DNA of 64,000 bases from an uncultured Rikenellaceae bacterium (GCA_947040435.1 CAMRBL010000002.1:23778-87777); one strand, 5' to 3'. Positions 45,258 through 55,759 are shown, numbered from the stretch's first letter. The notes: generated from the letters alone by a model not told the origin. Program-made: numbers and translations.

Positions 45258-45317
45258 CTATATCACAAAAAAAATGATAAAACCTTATAAAGTTTTATCA
45301 TTTTTTTTGTGATATAG
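45258..45317. terminator. Long bidirectional terminator between thioredoxin and obg
   Basis: Perfect 26-base arms (45258-45283 and 45292-45317), which contain CACAAAAAAAATGATAAAAC, with an 8-base loop. Internal A/T runs supply U-tracts on both strands. It lies 17 bases after the thioredoxin stop and 21 before the obg stop. Confidence 0.85.
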
Positions 45318-45338
45318 TTTGCTGAACTTTTTCGGTGA

Positions 45339-46340
45339 CTACTCTCCGTCAGTGTGTAGTGCACTCCATAGCATATCTTTCAGTTGTAGAATGTTGAATC
45401 CTGATACAGAAGAGATAAATATACTTTTAATCCCTTCAGGTATTGTAGATTTAAGCTCGTTGCTTAACTCCTCATCTAACATGTCACACTTTGTGATCGC
45501 TAGTAAACGCTCTTTATCAAGGAGCTCAGGATTGTACATCGTTAATTCGTTAAGCAGAATTTCATACTCTTTTGTAATATCTGATGTATCCGCAGGTATC
45601 ATAAATAGTAGAATAGAGTTACGTTCAATATGCCTTAAAAAGCGAATTCCAAGCCCTTTACCTTCGTGTGCACCCTCAATGATACCAGGGATATCTGCCA
45701 TAACGAAAGATTTGTAGTCTCTATACTCAACAATTCCAAGATTTGGTTCGATTGTCGTAAACGCATAGTTTGCAATTTTTGGTGTTGCTGCCGAAACAAC
45801 AGAAAGTAGTGTTGATTTTCCTGCATTAGGGAATCCTACTAAACCTACATCTGCCAAAACTTTAAGCTCTAGAACATAAGTTCCCTCTATTGCCTCGCCA
45901 CCTGGTTGAGCATATCGAGGAGCTTGGTTTACTGAAGTTTTAAAGTTCCAGTTTCCGAGTCCGCCTCTACCACCTTTAATTAGTACAACCTCTTGTCCCT
46001 CTTCCGTGATCTCGCAGGCAATCTCTCCTGTCTCAATATCACGTGCAATAGTTCCTAAAGGCACATTAATAATGATATCTTCGCCATCTCTACCAGAACT
46101 TTTCGATCCAGATCCAGATTTTCCATCCTCAGCAAATAGATGTCGTTTGTATTTTAAGTGGATCAGTGTCCAATATTGTTTGTTTCCCTTTAGGATAAGA
46201 CTGCCGCCAACTCCGCCATTGCCACCGTCAGGGCCACCAAAAGCTTCAAACTTCTCTCTACGAAAGTGAGATGAGCCATTACCTCCCTTACCTGCACGGC
46301 AAAAGATTTTCACATAATCAACAAAGTTTGATGAAGCCAT
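45339..46340 (-). CDS. obg: Obg family GTPase
   Basis: Ribosome-associated GTPase needed for 50S maturation. 333 residues: glycine-rich Obg fold (1-158, with [31 protein letters not shown]), G domain with P-loop [11 protein letters not shown], switch [25 protein letters not shown] and the base motif ITKCD. The Bacteroidales form lacks the C-terminal OCT domain, as here. Has a TATCTTTG element about 42 bases upstream. Confidence 0.97.
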   Translation of the reverse strand: MASSNFVDYVKIFCRAGKGGNGSSHFRREKFEAFGGPDGGNGGVGGSLILKGNKQYWTLIHLKYKRHLFAEDGKSGSGSKSSGRDGEDIIINVPLGTIARDIETGEIACEITEEGQEVVLIKGGRGGLGNWNFKTSVNQAPRYAQPGGEAIEGTYVLELKVLADVGLVGFPNAGKSTLLSVVSAATPKIANYAFTTIEPNLGIVEYRDYKSFVMADIPGIIEGAHEGKGLGIRFLRHIERNSILLFMIPADTSDITKEYEILLNELTMYNPELLDKERLLAITKCDMLDEELSNELKSTIPEGIKSIFISSVSGFNILQLKDMLWSALHTDGE

Positions 46341-46381
46341 AATTTTGAGTATTTTTATTTTTGTATATACTTATATAGCTA

Positions 46382-46389
46382 CAAAGATA
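46382..46389 (-). promoter_or_regulatory. -7 element for obg
   Basis: Minus strand TATCTTTG, matching TAnnTTTG, 42 bases from the ATG. Confidence 0.5.
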
Positions 46390-46601
46390 GTATTTTTTTC
46401 AGCTACTACAATTCTACCACCAATTAGTGTGCTTTTTTAACATAATATTATTGTTTGGCAATGAATAATATCTAAATATACATGTTGCTCCTTGCTTTAG
46501 GAATTCGGTAGCTTTAAGCATCTGTACTGCTAAATTGGGAAAAAGATTCGTTTTATGCCATGAGTTTGGTTTGGCTTAGCTATTTATCGAACAAAAAATA
46601 T

Positions 46602-46609
46602 TATATTTG
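46602..46609 (+). promoter_or_regulatory. -7 element for era
   Basis: TATATTTG, matching TAnnTTTG, 30 bases before the ATG. The remaining roughly 210 bases between it and the obg element hold no recognisable feature. Confidence 0.45.
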
Positions 46610-46638
46610 TAGCTATTAATTAATTAATAACAAGTATA

Positions 46639-47517
46639 ATGCATAAAGCAGGTTTCGTAAATATAATCGGGAATCCAAATGTTGGTAAGTCAACATTGAT
46701 GAATGCCCTTGTCGGTGAACGACTGTCAATTATAACATCTAAAGCACAAACTACCCGCCACAGAATTATGGGGATTGTGAGTGATGAGGATTATCAAATA
46801 GTATACTCAGACACTCCAGGTATCTTAAAGCCAAACTATAAGATGCAGGAGTCTATGATGAAGTTTGTTCAGGGTGCAATCCGTGATGCAGACGTTATAC
46901 TCTTTGTTACTGACACAGTAGAGCATGGGGATCGTAGTGCTGATTTTGTAGAGAAGGTAAGACTTAGTGGTATCCCTACTATAGTAGTTATCAACAAAAT
47001 CGACTTAACGCAACAAGAGCCTCTTGTAGCTTTAGTAGACAAGTGGCAAGAGAAGCTCCCTAATGCTGTCATAGTGCCAGCATCGGCTCTAAATAAGTTC
47101 AATATCGAAGGTCTTTTCTCTCTAATAATTGAGAAACTTCCAGAGGGAGAGGCGTTCTACTCTAAAGATACACTTACGGATAAGTCTTTGCGTTTCTTCG
47201 CATCAGAAATTATCCGAGAGAAGGTGTTTCTTAACTATGACAAAGAGATTCCATACTCTGTTGAGATCACAATCGACGAATATACTGAAGAGCCAACAAT
47301 CGATAAGATTCACGCTACAATATACGTAAGTCGTAACTCTCAAAAGGGTATCATTATTGGTCATAAAGGTGCGATGCTAAAGAAGGTCGGAACTGCGGCT
47401 CGTGAGGATATGGAGAAGTTCTTGGATAAAAAAGTATTCCTTCAACTGCACGTAAAAGTTAACGATGATTGGAGAAATAGCGATAGACAGTTGAAGCGAT
47501 TCGGTTACGAAGAGTAG
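46639..47517 (+). CDS. era: GTPase Era
   Basis: 16S rRNA-binding GTPase of 30S maturation. 292 residues: P-loop GNPNVGKSTLM, switch TTRHRI, DTPG, NKID, then a C-terminal KH domain with the GxxG-type KGIIIGHKGAMLKKVGTAARED. Length and start are standard. GH84 follows 45 bases downstream on the same strand. Confidence 0.97.
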   Translation: MHKAGFVNIIGNPNVGKSTLMNALVGERLSIITSKAQTTRHRIMGIVSDEDYQIVYSDTPGILKPNYKMQESMMKFVQGAIRDADVILFVTDTVEHGDRSADFVEKVRLSGIPTIVVINKIDLTQQEPLVALVDKWQEKLPNAVIVPASALNKFNIEGLFSLIIEKLPEGEAFYSKDTLTDKSLRFFASEIIREKVFLNYDKEIPYSVEITIDEYTEEPTIDKIHATIYVSRNSQKGIIIGHKGAMLKKVGTAAREDMEKFLDKKVFLQLHVKVNDDWRNSDRQLKRFGYEE

Positions 47518-47561
47518 TTGTAAATAAATATATAAATTAATAAACACTAAAATAATTTTTT

Positions 47562-50060
47562 ATGAAAACATTGTTTGCCTTTTTTATCTCAATAATGTTT
47601 ATGGTGCCTCTCGCATCTCAAACGTTAAAGGTGTATCCGAAACCGCAATCGATTAAATTATTGTCAGAGAATGACTCTAAATTTACTAGTATAAAAAATA
47701 TTACTCCAAAGGGTGATGATGTACTAGTTGATGCTTTTTGCAAGTCATTGGGAAGTAAAATAACTAAAAAAGGAGTTAAACTTCGTATTGGAACTGTAAA
47801 TGACAAAGCTGTTAGAAAATATGCAGATAACGTAAAAGCTGTTAAAGGTGCATATTATATCAAAGTTGAAAAAGAGATTGTTGTTGTTGGTTATGATCAA
47901 CGAGGAGTTATTTATGGACTTAATACCCTAAAGCAGATACTTATCTCTAATAGTGTATTGCCTTATGTCGAAATTTCGGACTACCCTGATGTTGCAGATA
48001 GAGGGGTTGTTGAAGGTTTCTATGGTGAGCCTTGGAGTCATGAAGACCGTATATCTTTGCTTAAATATTTTGGTAAGAATAGATTGAATATATACATCTA
48101 TGGACCTAAAGATGATACATTTCACAGCCTTCCTAACTGGAGAAAACCATATCCAACGGAAGAGGCTAATAAAATTTCAGAACTTGTTAAGGTTGCAACT
48201 GAAAATCAAGTTGATTTCGTATGGGCAATACATCCAGGTCAAGACATAAAGTGGAATGATACGGATCGTGAAAATATTGTTAAGAAGTTTGAAATGATGT
48301 ACCAATTAGGGGTTAGATCATTTGCTGTATTCTTTGATGATATTTCGGGAATCGGAACAGATCCCACTCGTCAAGCGGAGTTGTTGAATTACTTACATGA
48401 CAACTTTATCGCTCTGAAGAGTGATTGTACACCACTTATTATGTGTCCTACGGAGTATAATAAAAGTTGGAGTAACCAAAAACCTGGGTCATACCTTGAT
48501 ATATTGGGAGATAAATTATATCCATCTATTGAGATCATGTGGACGGGAGATAGAGTTATATCGGATATTACCGTAGATGGTCTGAATTATATAAATAAAA
48601 GGATTAAGCGTGATGCATACATCTGGTGGAACTTCCCCGTTAGCGACTATGTGAGAGATCACTTGTTGCTTGGGAAGTCATATGGACTAGATACTAATGC
48701 AGAGGGTTTAATGTCTGGATTTGTATCAAACCCAATGGATAAGGCAGAGTGCTCAAAAGTTGCAATATACTCAATCGCACAGTACGCTTGGAATATCTCG
48801 GAGTATGATAGTGAGGTGGAGTGGAATAATGGTATGAGAGATATTATGCCTAAAAGCTTTGATGCATATAAGACATTCTCTACACACAACTCGGATCTAG
48901 GAAAGAATGGTCATGGGTATCGTAGAGAGGAGTCTGTTAATATGGTAAAGTTGGTAGATGACTTCTATAAAACAAACTCGACAGCTAACTTCAAAGTGAT
49001 AAACGATGAGTTTGTTAAGATTGAGAGTGCTCCAGCAATAATTCGTGGAAATAACGAGAACCCAAATCTTATAGATGAGATCTCTCCATGGTTAGACCAG
49101 TTCGAGAAACTTGGTGAGAGTGGACAGTTGGCTATATCTATCTACAATGCTTGCCCTAATGAGAAGGCATCGCTAACGTGGGCTAAATTGTGTACCCTCC
49201 TTAATATTAAAGATCAACAAAAAGCTATTGATAAGAGTAACAACCAAAACCCATATCAACCAGGTATCGAGTCAGGATCTCTTGTTATGCAGCCATTTGT
49301 TGATACATTGACAAAAAGAATAGTTAGTAATATCACAGCTAAATTGAGTGGTAATAGTGCTGTAAGTAGTGCCTCTGTACCTGTGGTTATATCTAACACA
49401 CCGCAGATTAAAGAGAATCCTACGCAGCAAGTTGGGTCTAAGATCTCTATCTCGCCAATACTTGAAACTGTAACTATTGATACAAATCAATATTTTGGTG
49501 TTAAGTTACCTATGGTAATCACTGAGGGTGTTGTGGAGTTGAACTTTAATAAAGATAAACCCCAAGATCTTTTCGTTGCAGAGGTTTCTGTGGATGGTGA
49601 GAATTGGACTCCTATCGAGATGCAGGTTAACGGTCATAATTGTAAGTTCAACACTCCAAAAGAGGGGGTATCATACATTAGACTTGTTAGTAAAAGTGAT
49701 AAAAAAGAGCAGTTTCACATGAGAAAGTTCCACGTTACATCGGCTCAACTTGACGGTGAGAATGGAAATAGTTTCATGGCTTTAGATGGAGATATTCATA
49801 GTAGCTTTAATTTGAAGTACTCTGCTACTATTCCTAATGTAAAGGCTGATACTAAGACAATTACTACTCTTGTAAACTCTACTAGCTCTATTTTGATGGA
49901 TGTTTATGCTATTGATTCACAGAAAAAAGAGACTAAGATTGGTGTCGTTAATAGTGTCTTCTCGAAGATGTCTATTCCTACAAAATTAAGATCTAATATA
50001 GAGGCTTTCAGACTTCAAAGTACAAAACCTATAAAAGTACATGAAGTAATATTGCAGTAG
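47562..50060 (+). CDS. GH84 beta-N-acetylglucosaminidase
   Basis: Secreted hexosaminidase acting on N-acetylglucosaminides, with likely mucin or O-GlcNAc substrates. 832 residues: signal peptide to about residue 19, an N-terminal GH20-b-like domain (20-140), the GH84 barrel with EGFYGEPWSHEDR, and the paired catalytic Asp259-Asp260 in AVFFDDISG. A helical spacer and C-terminal beta domains (about 590-832) may bind carbohydrate. Close in layout to the Bacteroides enzyme studied as a model of human O-GlcNAcase. Ends at a strong terminator. Confidence 0.94.
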   Translation: MKTLFAFFISIMFMVPLASQTLKVYPKPQSIKLLSENDSKFTSIKNITPKGDDVLVDAFCKSLGSKITKKGVKLRIGTVNDKAVRKYADNVKAVKGAYYIKVEKEIVVVGYDQRGVIYGLNTLKQILISNSVLPYVEISDYPDVADRGVVEGFYGEPWSHEDRISLLKYFGKNRLNIYIYGPKDDTFHSLPNWRKPYPTEEANKISELVKVATENQVDFVWAIHPGQDIKWNDTDRENIVKKFEMMYQLGVRSFAVFFDDISGIGTDPTRQAELLNYLHDNFIALKSDCTPLIMCPTEYNKSWSNQKPGSYLDILGDKLYPSIEIMWTGDRVISDITVDGLNYINKRIKRDAYIWWNFPVSDYVRDHLLLGKSYGLDTNAEGLMSGFVSNPMDKAECSKVAIYSIAQYAWNISEYDSEVEWNNGMRDIMPKSFDAYKTFSTHNSDLGKNGHGYRREESVNMVKLVDDFYKTNSTANFKVINDEFVKIESAPAIIRGNNENPNLIDEISPWLDQFEKLGESGQLAISIYNACPNEKASLTWAKLCTLLNIKDQQKAIDKSNNQNPYQPGIESGSLVMQPFVDTLTKRIVSNITAKLSGNSAVSSASVPVVISNTPQIKENPTQQVGSKISISPILETVTIDTNQYFGVKLPMVITEGVVELNFNKDKPQDLFVAEVSVDGENWTPIEMQVNGHNCKFNTPKEGVSYIRLVSKSDKKEQFHMRKFHVTSAQLDGENGNSFMALDGDIHSSFNLKYSATIPNVKADTKTITTLVNSTSSILMDVYAIDSQKKETKIGVVNSVFSKMSIPTKLRSNIEAFRLQSTKPIKVHEVILQ

Positions 50061-50076
50061 GTTAGTCGTAGTGCAC

Positions 50077-50130
50077 AAAAAGGCCGTTTTCGGTGAGATG
50101 TAATTAAGTCTCTCTGAAAACGGCCTTTTT
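50077..50130. terminator. Bidirectional terminator after the GH84 gene
   Basis: AAAAAGGCCGTTTTC / GAAAACGGCCTTTTT, perfect 15-base arms, with a second GAGA/TCTC pairing inside. It lies between the convergent stops at 50060 and 50143. Confidence 0.88.
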
Positions 50131-50142
50131 ATTTTGTGGTTA

Positions 50143-51135
50143 CTATTTTTTCCTATCTGCTATGTAGTCGCATAGCTCAAGTAGGGCACTCTTTATTGGA
50201 GAGTCTGCATAGCCACTAAGCTGTGATTTAGCAGCTGTAATATATTGTTGCATAACGTCATATGCTTTTTCAATCCCGCCGCCATTCATAACGCTATCTA
50301 TAATATAGTTTGCATTTGATGGTTTGTTTCTAATGTTTGATAGTAGTGATATTATCTTTTTGTGTTCTGATGGAGTCGCCTCTTCGAGTACTGTTAGAAG
50401 GGGTAGTGTAATTTTACGCTCTCTAATATCTGCACAGTTTGATTTTCCTGTATTCTTAGTTGGTTCAAAGTCTAGAATGTCATCTTTTATCTGAAATGCC
50501 ATACCTAAATTATCACCAAAACTCTTCATTAACTCTATTGACTCTTTTGTTGCTCCAGCAGCAATTGCCCCAGTTGCACTACTCGCCCCTATTAATGTTG
50601 CAGTTTTTTTGTAAATTATATCTAAATATATAGATCGTGTCATTTTTAACTTCTCGCTCTGACTGCTTTGTAGAAATTCGCCATCGCAGAGCTCTTCCAT
50701 AGCTTGAGTAATATACCGTACGATGTCATACTCCCCCAATTTCAGACCCACAGAGTAACTCTTCGCAAGAATATAATCTCCTGCTAGTACTGCATTGTGA
50801 GATCTCCATAGTGCATGAGCGGATGGTTTTCCCCGCCTTACATACGCTTCGTCTACAACGTCGTCGTGAAGTAGTGATGCTGTGTGTATCATCTCTATGA
50901 GCATCGCTCCAATATAACACCTGTCATTTGTTAGCTCTCTCTGCTCCTGCGTAGTGTGCAGTGAGTGGGTCAACATAACCAATAGAGGTCTAATTCCTTT
51001 CCCTCTAGTTGAATGTATGTACGTTAATATGTTTGTAATCGCCCCAGAGTCGCTTTTTAGCCAAGAGCTAACCTTCTTGTCATACTGTGCTATCTGCTCG
51101 TTGATTGGAGCTTTTATTCTATTTAATGATGTCAT
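50143..51135 (-). CDS. Long-chain trans-polyprenyl diphosphate synthase
   Basis: 330 residues. GKGIRP, first Asp-rich motif DDVVD in HTASLLHDDVVDEAYVRRG, second motif DDILD in FQIKDDILDFEP. The fifth residue before the first motif is Ala, typical of octaprenyl/heptaprenyl synthases that leave the chain cavity open. Probable role: side chain of menaquinone. Single gene with a TACTTTTG element 41 bases upstream. Confidence 0.93.
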   Translation of the reverse strand: MTSLNRIKAPINEQIAQYDKKVSSWLKSDSGAITNILTYIHSTRGKGIRPLLVMLTHSLHTTQEQRELTNDRCYIGAMLIEMIHTASLLHDDVVDEAYVRRGKPSAHALWRSHNAVLAGDYILAKSYSVGLKLGEYDIVRYITQAMEELCDGEFLQSSQSEKLKMTRSIYLDIIYKKTATLIGASSATGAIAAGATKESIELMKSFGDNLGMAFQIKDDILDFEPTKNTGKSNCADIRERKITLPLLTVLEEATPSEHKKIISLLSNIRNKPSNANYIIDSVMNGGGIEKAYDVMQQYITAAKSQLSGYADSPIKSALLELCDYIADRKK

Positions 51136-51176
51136 CGACTATAATTATCCCGCTTGTAAATATAACTTAATGAGAG

Positions 51177-51184
51177 ACAAAAGT
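51177..51184 (-). promoter_or_regulatory. -7 element for the long-chain prenyl synthase gene
   Basis: Minus strand TACTTTTG, matching TAnnTTTG, 41 bases from the ATG. A weaker rightward TTTCTTTG at 51217-51224 may serve the YfhO gene. Confidence 0.4.
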
Positions 51185-51262
51185 ATATTAAAATTCTTAT
51201 ATTACAACAATTTTTTGTTTCTTTGTAAATTGTTATAATGTATATTTATACTGATAGAATTT

Positions 51263-53701
51263 ATGAAAAAATGTAACAGACTATTTAAAACACTAAGTTA
51301 TGCAGCTATTGTAGCATTATTTGCAATAATATCGCTTTCATATTTTGCGCCACAACTTAGTGGTAAGGTGATAAGAATGGGTGATGTAGTGCAGTACGAA
51401 GGTATGCATCAGGATATTACAACACATAAAGCTAAGTATGGGGAGGATCCGCAATGGGCTGGAAGACTCTTCGGTGGAATGCCATCATACCTTATTAACT
51501 TCACTAATGATGCAATGTTGGTGAACCAGATAGATAAATTCCTTGAGAGGACGTGGAGACCTGCTTCTCTGATATTTACGGCGATGCTCGGCTTTTGGAT
51601 TATGCTCCTGTTGTGGGGGGTGAATCCCTGGTTAGGTGCAGTATTTGCCGTTGCATATGGTTTGTCAAGCTACTCAATTATAATAATCGGCGCAGGTCAC
51701 ATAACTAAAGCTGTTGCAATTGCATATATTCCTATGCTACTCGGCTCAGTATTCTATGCATTTAGAAAAAATATGTGGATCGGTGCTGGACTTACATCGC
51801 TATTTGCTGCCTTAGAAATTTATGCAAATCACTCTCAAATAACATACTATTTCTTATTTGTACTCGTGGCATTTTGGATTAATGAGGGGATAAAGGCGTA
51901 TAAAAATAAACTGATGGCTCGATTTGCCAAAACTACTGCCCTACTAGCTCTTGCTGCGGTGGTGGGTGTTGGAGCAAATCTCTCAAACTTGTGGTACATT
52001 CAGGACTACGCCAAAGATACGATGAGAGGTGGTGCTGTATTGGCTGAAGAGAGTAGTGGTGATCAGAGTAAAAGTGATAAAGGGTTGTCTCTCGATTACG
52101 TTACAATGTGGAGCTACGGTAAGGTTGAGAGTCTAAATATGTTTGTTCCATCGCTTATGGGTGGGGCTTCGGATAAAACTTTTAGTCGTGATGGAGAGGT
52201 TGCTGACGCTCTATCAAAGTATGATGCGAAGGAGATGGCAACTCAGTTACCAGCATATTGGGGGGATCAACCTGGAACATCAGGTCCAACATATATTGGT
52301 GCTGTTATGATATTTTTGGCTGTATTTGCACTGTTCCTGTTAAAAGGGAGATATACATACTGGGTCGTAGCGGTCTCTGTCTTGGCAATCGCTTTAGCTT
52401 GGGGACGTAATATGATGTGGTTTACAGAGCTATTCTTCAATTACTTCCCACTATATGGTAAGTTTCGAACGGTGTCAATGATTCTGGTTATCGTGCAGTG
52501 GAGTGTTCCGTTTCTCGCTGCATTGAGTGTTGCAAAGGTGTGGAGTGGAGACTACTCAAGAGAATATGTGTTAAGTGCACTGAAAAAAAGTGTTATGGTT
52601 GTGGGTGGAGTTGCACTAGCTCTCCTACTATTCGGGGGGGTGCTATTCGGATTCTCAGGAAATTATGATGTGCAGTTTCAGTTGCCAGATGACGTAATAG
52701 AGGCTATGAAAGCTGAGAGAGCTTCAATAATGAAAATAGATGCATTCAGATCTTTGATTTTTGTTATGTTGACGGCTCTTGTGATGTGGTTGTTTGCAAA
52801 GGGGCGTGTGAAGAGAGTTGTTGTTGTTGTTGCGTTGATGGCTTTGACTTGTTCGGATATGATTCCTATCGGTTTAAGATTCCTTCCTCAGAGCAGATTC
52901 TTAGAGCGTAAGACAATTGAAGTTAAACCTACAACGGCAGATATCGAGATATTAAAGGATAAGGAGCTTGGTTATAGAGTGTTGAATACTAGTGTTAGTA
53001 CATTTAATGACGCTTCAACTTCATACTATCACCGTTCAGTGGGAGGTTACCACGCTGCAAAACTTCAGCGTTACCAAGATATTATTACTTACCATTTAAG
53101 TGAAAATAACTGGAATGTATATAATATGCTCAATACGAAGTATATTATTTTTGTAAATAAAACTACAAAAGCTCTAGAGGTAGAGTTAAATAAGGATGCA
53201 CATGGTGCAGCATGGTTTGTTGATGAGGTGATGTTTGTAGATAATCCAAATCAAGAGATTGAGGCGTTGAATAGTGCCGATACTAGATATGTAGCTATTG
53301 TAGATGAGCAATTTAAAGGTCAAGTTAATGGTCTGGAGATCGTGGTCGATTCAATGGCAACGGTAGATTTGATTGACTATAAGGTTAATCACCTTACTTA
53401 TAAAGCGAACTCTAAAAATGATGGTGTTGTAGTCTTTTCAGAGGTGTTTTATGATAAAGGTTGGAGCGCTTGGTTAGATGGTATAGAAGTCCCTTATTTC
53501 AGAACGGACTATATTCTTAGAGGTATGGTTGTACCAGCTGGGGAGCATACTATTGAGTTTAAATTCGCCGCACCACACTTCAAACTACTATCTACGATAA
53601 CATTTATTTCATCGCTCATTGCAATCTTAGGAGCATTAGCAGCAATAATATATTTGGTATTTAAAAATTATAATGTAAAAGATGGGAAAGAAGTCAAATA
53701 A
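51263..53701 (+). CDS. YfhO family membrane protein
   Basis: 812 residues. A first membrane segment at about 12-30, then many spans over 80-510 (about 11 in all), a soluble region from 540 to 755 with Trp-rich GWSAWLDG and VPAGEHTIEFKF, and a final helix at about 765-795. YfhO proteins have the GT-C glycosyltransferase layout; in Gram-positives one glycosylates lipoteichoic acid, but the Bacteroidota substrate is unknown. Its last 20 bases overlap the start of ftsX. Confidence 0.88.
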   Translation: MKKCNRLFKTLSYAAIVALFAIISLSYFAPQLSGKVIRMGDVVQYEGMHQDITTHKAKYGEDPQWAGRLFGGMPSYLINFTNDAMLVNQIDKFLERTWRPASLIFTAMLGFWIMLLLWGVNPWLGAVFAVAYGLSSYSIIIIGAGHITKAVAIAYIPMLLGSVFYAFRKNMWIGAGLTSLFAALEIYANHSQITYYFLFVLVAFWINEGIKAYKNKLMARFAKTTALLALAAVVGVGANLSNLWYIQDYAKDTMRGGAVLAEESSGDQSKSDKGLSLDYVTMWSYGKVESLNMFVPSLMGGASDKTFSRDGEVADALSKYDAKEMATQLPAYWGDQPGTSGPTYIGAVMIFLAVFALFLLKGRYTYWVVAVSVLAIALAWGRNMMWFTELFFNYFPLYGKFRTVSMILVIVQWSVPFLAALSVAKVWSGDYSREYVLSALKKSVMVVGGVALALLLFGGVLFGFSGNYDVQFQLPDDVIEAMKAERASIMKIDAFRSLIFVMLTALVMWLFAKGRVKRVVVVVALMALTCSDMIPIGLRFLPQSRFLERKTIEVKPTTADIEILKDKELGYRVLNTSVSTFNDASTSYYHRSVGGYHAAKLQRYQDIITYHLSENNWNVYNMLNTKYIIFVNKTTKALEVELNKDAHGAAWFVDEVMFVDNPNQEIEALNSADTRYVAIVDEQFKGQVNGLEIVVDSMATVDLIDYKVNHLTYKANSKNDGVVVFSEVFYDKGWSAWLDGIEVPYFRTDYILRGMVVPAGEHTIEFKFAAPHFKLLSTITFISSLIAILGALAAIIYLVFKNYNVKDGKEVK

Positions 53702-54560
53702 AATTAACCGTAAAGTTAGAAACTCATATATTGTATCCACGATAAGTGTGGCTATGGTTCTGTTTTTATTGAGTTCTGTTAGCTACTTAATCTTGAATGC
53801 TCTTAGTGCAACGCAGAGTATTAAGGAGAGTGTCGTTATACACATGATACTGAATGATAAGCTGCCGCAAGAGGATAAAATTGCTTTGAAAGATAAATTG
53901 ATAGAGCTGAATACTGTAAAATCAGTAGTGTATATCACGAAGGATAAAGCCGCAGAGGAGTTTGTTGAGTATATCGGAGGAGACTTTGAGGAGTTCTTAG
54001 AGGGTAATCCCCTACCAGATTCATATGAGATAAATATGATGGCTGAGAACTCAGACATGAGTAGTGTAGAGAAGTTCGAAAAACTCGTAATGGAGTGGGA
54101 CGGTGTTGATGAGGTGATATATCAGAAAAATGTGCTGGAGCAGATAACTTCAAATATTAATAAGTTCAACTTGGTTCTTTTGATGTTTGGCGGGATGTTG
54201 TTGTTGATCTCACTTATCCTACTCAATAACACTATACGAGTAAGTATCTATGCAAAACGACATATTATAAGTACAATGAAACTTGTTGGTGCTACCAAAT
54301 GGTTCATTCAACGCCCTTTTATTTGGGGTGGAATTAAACAAGGTATTGTAGCTGCTACAATTGCAACTATTATGTTTGTTGGCTTGATCGCAGGGTTACA
54401 TGAGGGACTCCCTGATATTGCTTTTTTATCTAATAATGTTTACATCGCAATGATTGTTGGTGGAATGTATGCTCTAGGTGTCACTATTTCACTCCTATTT
54501 ACAACTATTGCTGTGAGTAAGTTTATTAGAATGCACTCTAATGATATGAACTTCTATTAA
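53682..54560 (+). CDS. ftsX: Cell-division protein FtsX
   Basis: Permease partner of FtsE that controls peptidoglycan hydrolases at the septum. 292 residues: TM1 at about 20-40, an extracellular domain (45-160, with KDKAAEEFVEYIGGDFEEFLEGNPLPDSYEI), and three more spans at about 168-190, 218-240 and 258-280. ftsE is not adjacent. Start overlaps YfhO; followed by DUF3098 and uppP, an arrangement common in Bacteroidales. Confidence 0.93.
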   Translation: MGKKSNKINRKVRNSYIVSTISVAMVLFLLSSVSYLILNALSATQSIKESVVIHMILNDKLPQEDKIALKDKLIELNTVKSVVYITKDKAAEEFVEYIGGDFEEFLEGNPLPDSYEINMMAENSDMSSVEKFEKLVMEWDGVDEVIYQKNVLEQITSNINKFNLVLLMFGGMLLLISLILLNNTIRVSIYAKRHIISTMKLVGATKWFIQRPFIWGGIKQGIVAATIATIMFVGLIAGLHEGLPDIAFLSNNVYIAMIVGGMYALGVTISLLFTTIAVSKFIRMHSNDMNFY

Positions 54561-54653
54561 TAGAGTTAAACGCAGGGTTGGACATATGATAAAGTCTTAC
54601 ATTTAGGGTGTAATTAATGGTCGAAAAAATATATAATAAATAATTCAAATAAT

Positions 54654-54914
54654 ATGAAAGATCAAAAGAACGAAATTGAAGCTACTGAGAAAGAGGCTCA
54701 AATGGCACTTACAAAGAAAAATTATGTATTAATGCTTATAGGCTTTGGTATAATTATTCTTGGTTTTATATTGATGATTGGTGGAGAGAGTACAGATCCT
54801 GTTAATGAGTTTAACTATGAGATGTTTAATTTTCAGAGAATAACACTTGCTCCAATGTTGGTAATTGGAGGATTTATTTTTGAGGTGTACGCAATTATGA
54901 AACGTAATAAATAA
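54654..54914 (+). CDS. DUF3098 small membrane protein
   Basis: 86 residues, two spans (about 23-42 and 62-80). The segment KKNYVLMLIGFGIIILGFILM and GGESTDPVNEFNYEMFNFQRITLAP match the DUF3098 family. Its function is unknown; constant position between ftsX and uppP suggests a part in cell-envelope assembly. Stop is 8 bases before uppP. Confidence 0.92.
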   Translation: MKDQKNEIEATEKEAQMALTKKNYVLMLIGFGIIILGFILMIGGESTDPVNEFNYEMFNFQRITLAPMLVIGGFIFEVYAIMKRNK

Positions 54915-54922
54915 TATAGCAT

Positions 54923-55705
54923 ATGAGCATTTTAGAATCTATTGTTCTTGGTATAATTCAAGGATTAACAGAATTTTTACCCGTTAGTAGTAGTGGACAC
55001 CTTGAGTTGGCAAGCTATCTTTTTGGCATCGAGGAGTCTAATAATATGCAGTTCACTGTTGCAGTTCATGCTGCTACGGTATTGAGTACGATTGTTGTTT
55101 TTTGGAAAGAGATAGTAAAAATATTTCAAGGAATATTTAAATTCAAATTCAACGATGAGACTCTCTTTGCAATTAATATCATAGTCTCTATGATTCCAGT
55201 TGCATTTGTAGGGCTATTCTTTAGAGATGCTGTTGAGTCTCTATTTACCAGTAACTTACTTCTCGTTGGGTCAATGTTGTTGGTTACTGCATCACTCCTT
55301 ACATTCACACACTACTCAAAAGTGCGTATTAAACCTATTACCCCACAAAGAGCCTTCATAATCGGACTTGCTCAAGCTTGTGCCGTACTTCCAGGATTGT
55401 CTAGGTCTGGGTCTACAATCTCTGTTGGACTGCTTCTGGGTGTCAATAAGGATGAAGTTGCGAAGTTCTCTTTCTTGATGATATTAGTTCCTATTTTAGG
55501 AGTTAGTTTTCTTGATGCAATAGATACTCAAACTACTAGTTCTGTCGATATGACAAGTATTATAGCTGGTTCTATCGCAGCTTTTATATCTGGATTAGTG
55601 GCTTGTAAGTTTATGCTTAGGATCGTTAAGCAAGGTAAGTTAATTTGGTTTGCAATTTATTGCGCAATTGTGGGTATCACATCAATCTCAATATACTTAT
55701 TATAG
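54923..55705 (+). CDS. uppP: Undecaprenyl-diphosphatase
   Basis: Recycles the lipid carrier of peptidoglycan and O-antigen synthesis. 260 residues, about eight spans. Family motifs are [21 protein letters not shown] with the catalytic Glu, and the Arg-containing [18 protein letters not shown]. Belongs to the yfhO-ftsX-DUF3098-uppP cluster. Confidence 0.96.
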   Translation: MSILESIVLGIIQGLTEFLPVSSSGHLELASYLFGIEESNNMQFTVAVHAATVLSTIVVFWKEIVKIFQGIFKFKFNDETLFAINIIVSMIPVAFVGLFFRDAVESLFTSNLLLVGSMLLVTASLLTFTHYSKVRIKPITPQRAFIIGLAQACAVLPGLSRSGSTISVGLLLGVNKDEVAKFSFLMILVPILGVSFLDAIDTQTTSSVDMTSIIAGSIAAFISGLVACKFMLRIVKQGKLIWFAIYCAIVGITSISIYLL

Positions 55706-55759
55706 TATTAGTTAAAGAGAGTTAAAATATACGTTTGATAAATAGTTAAAAATAATTAT

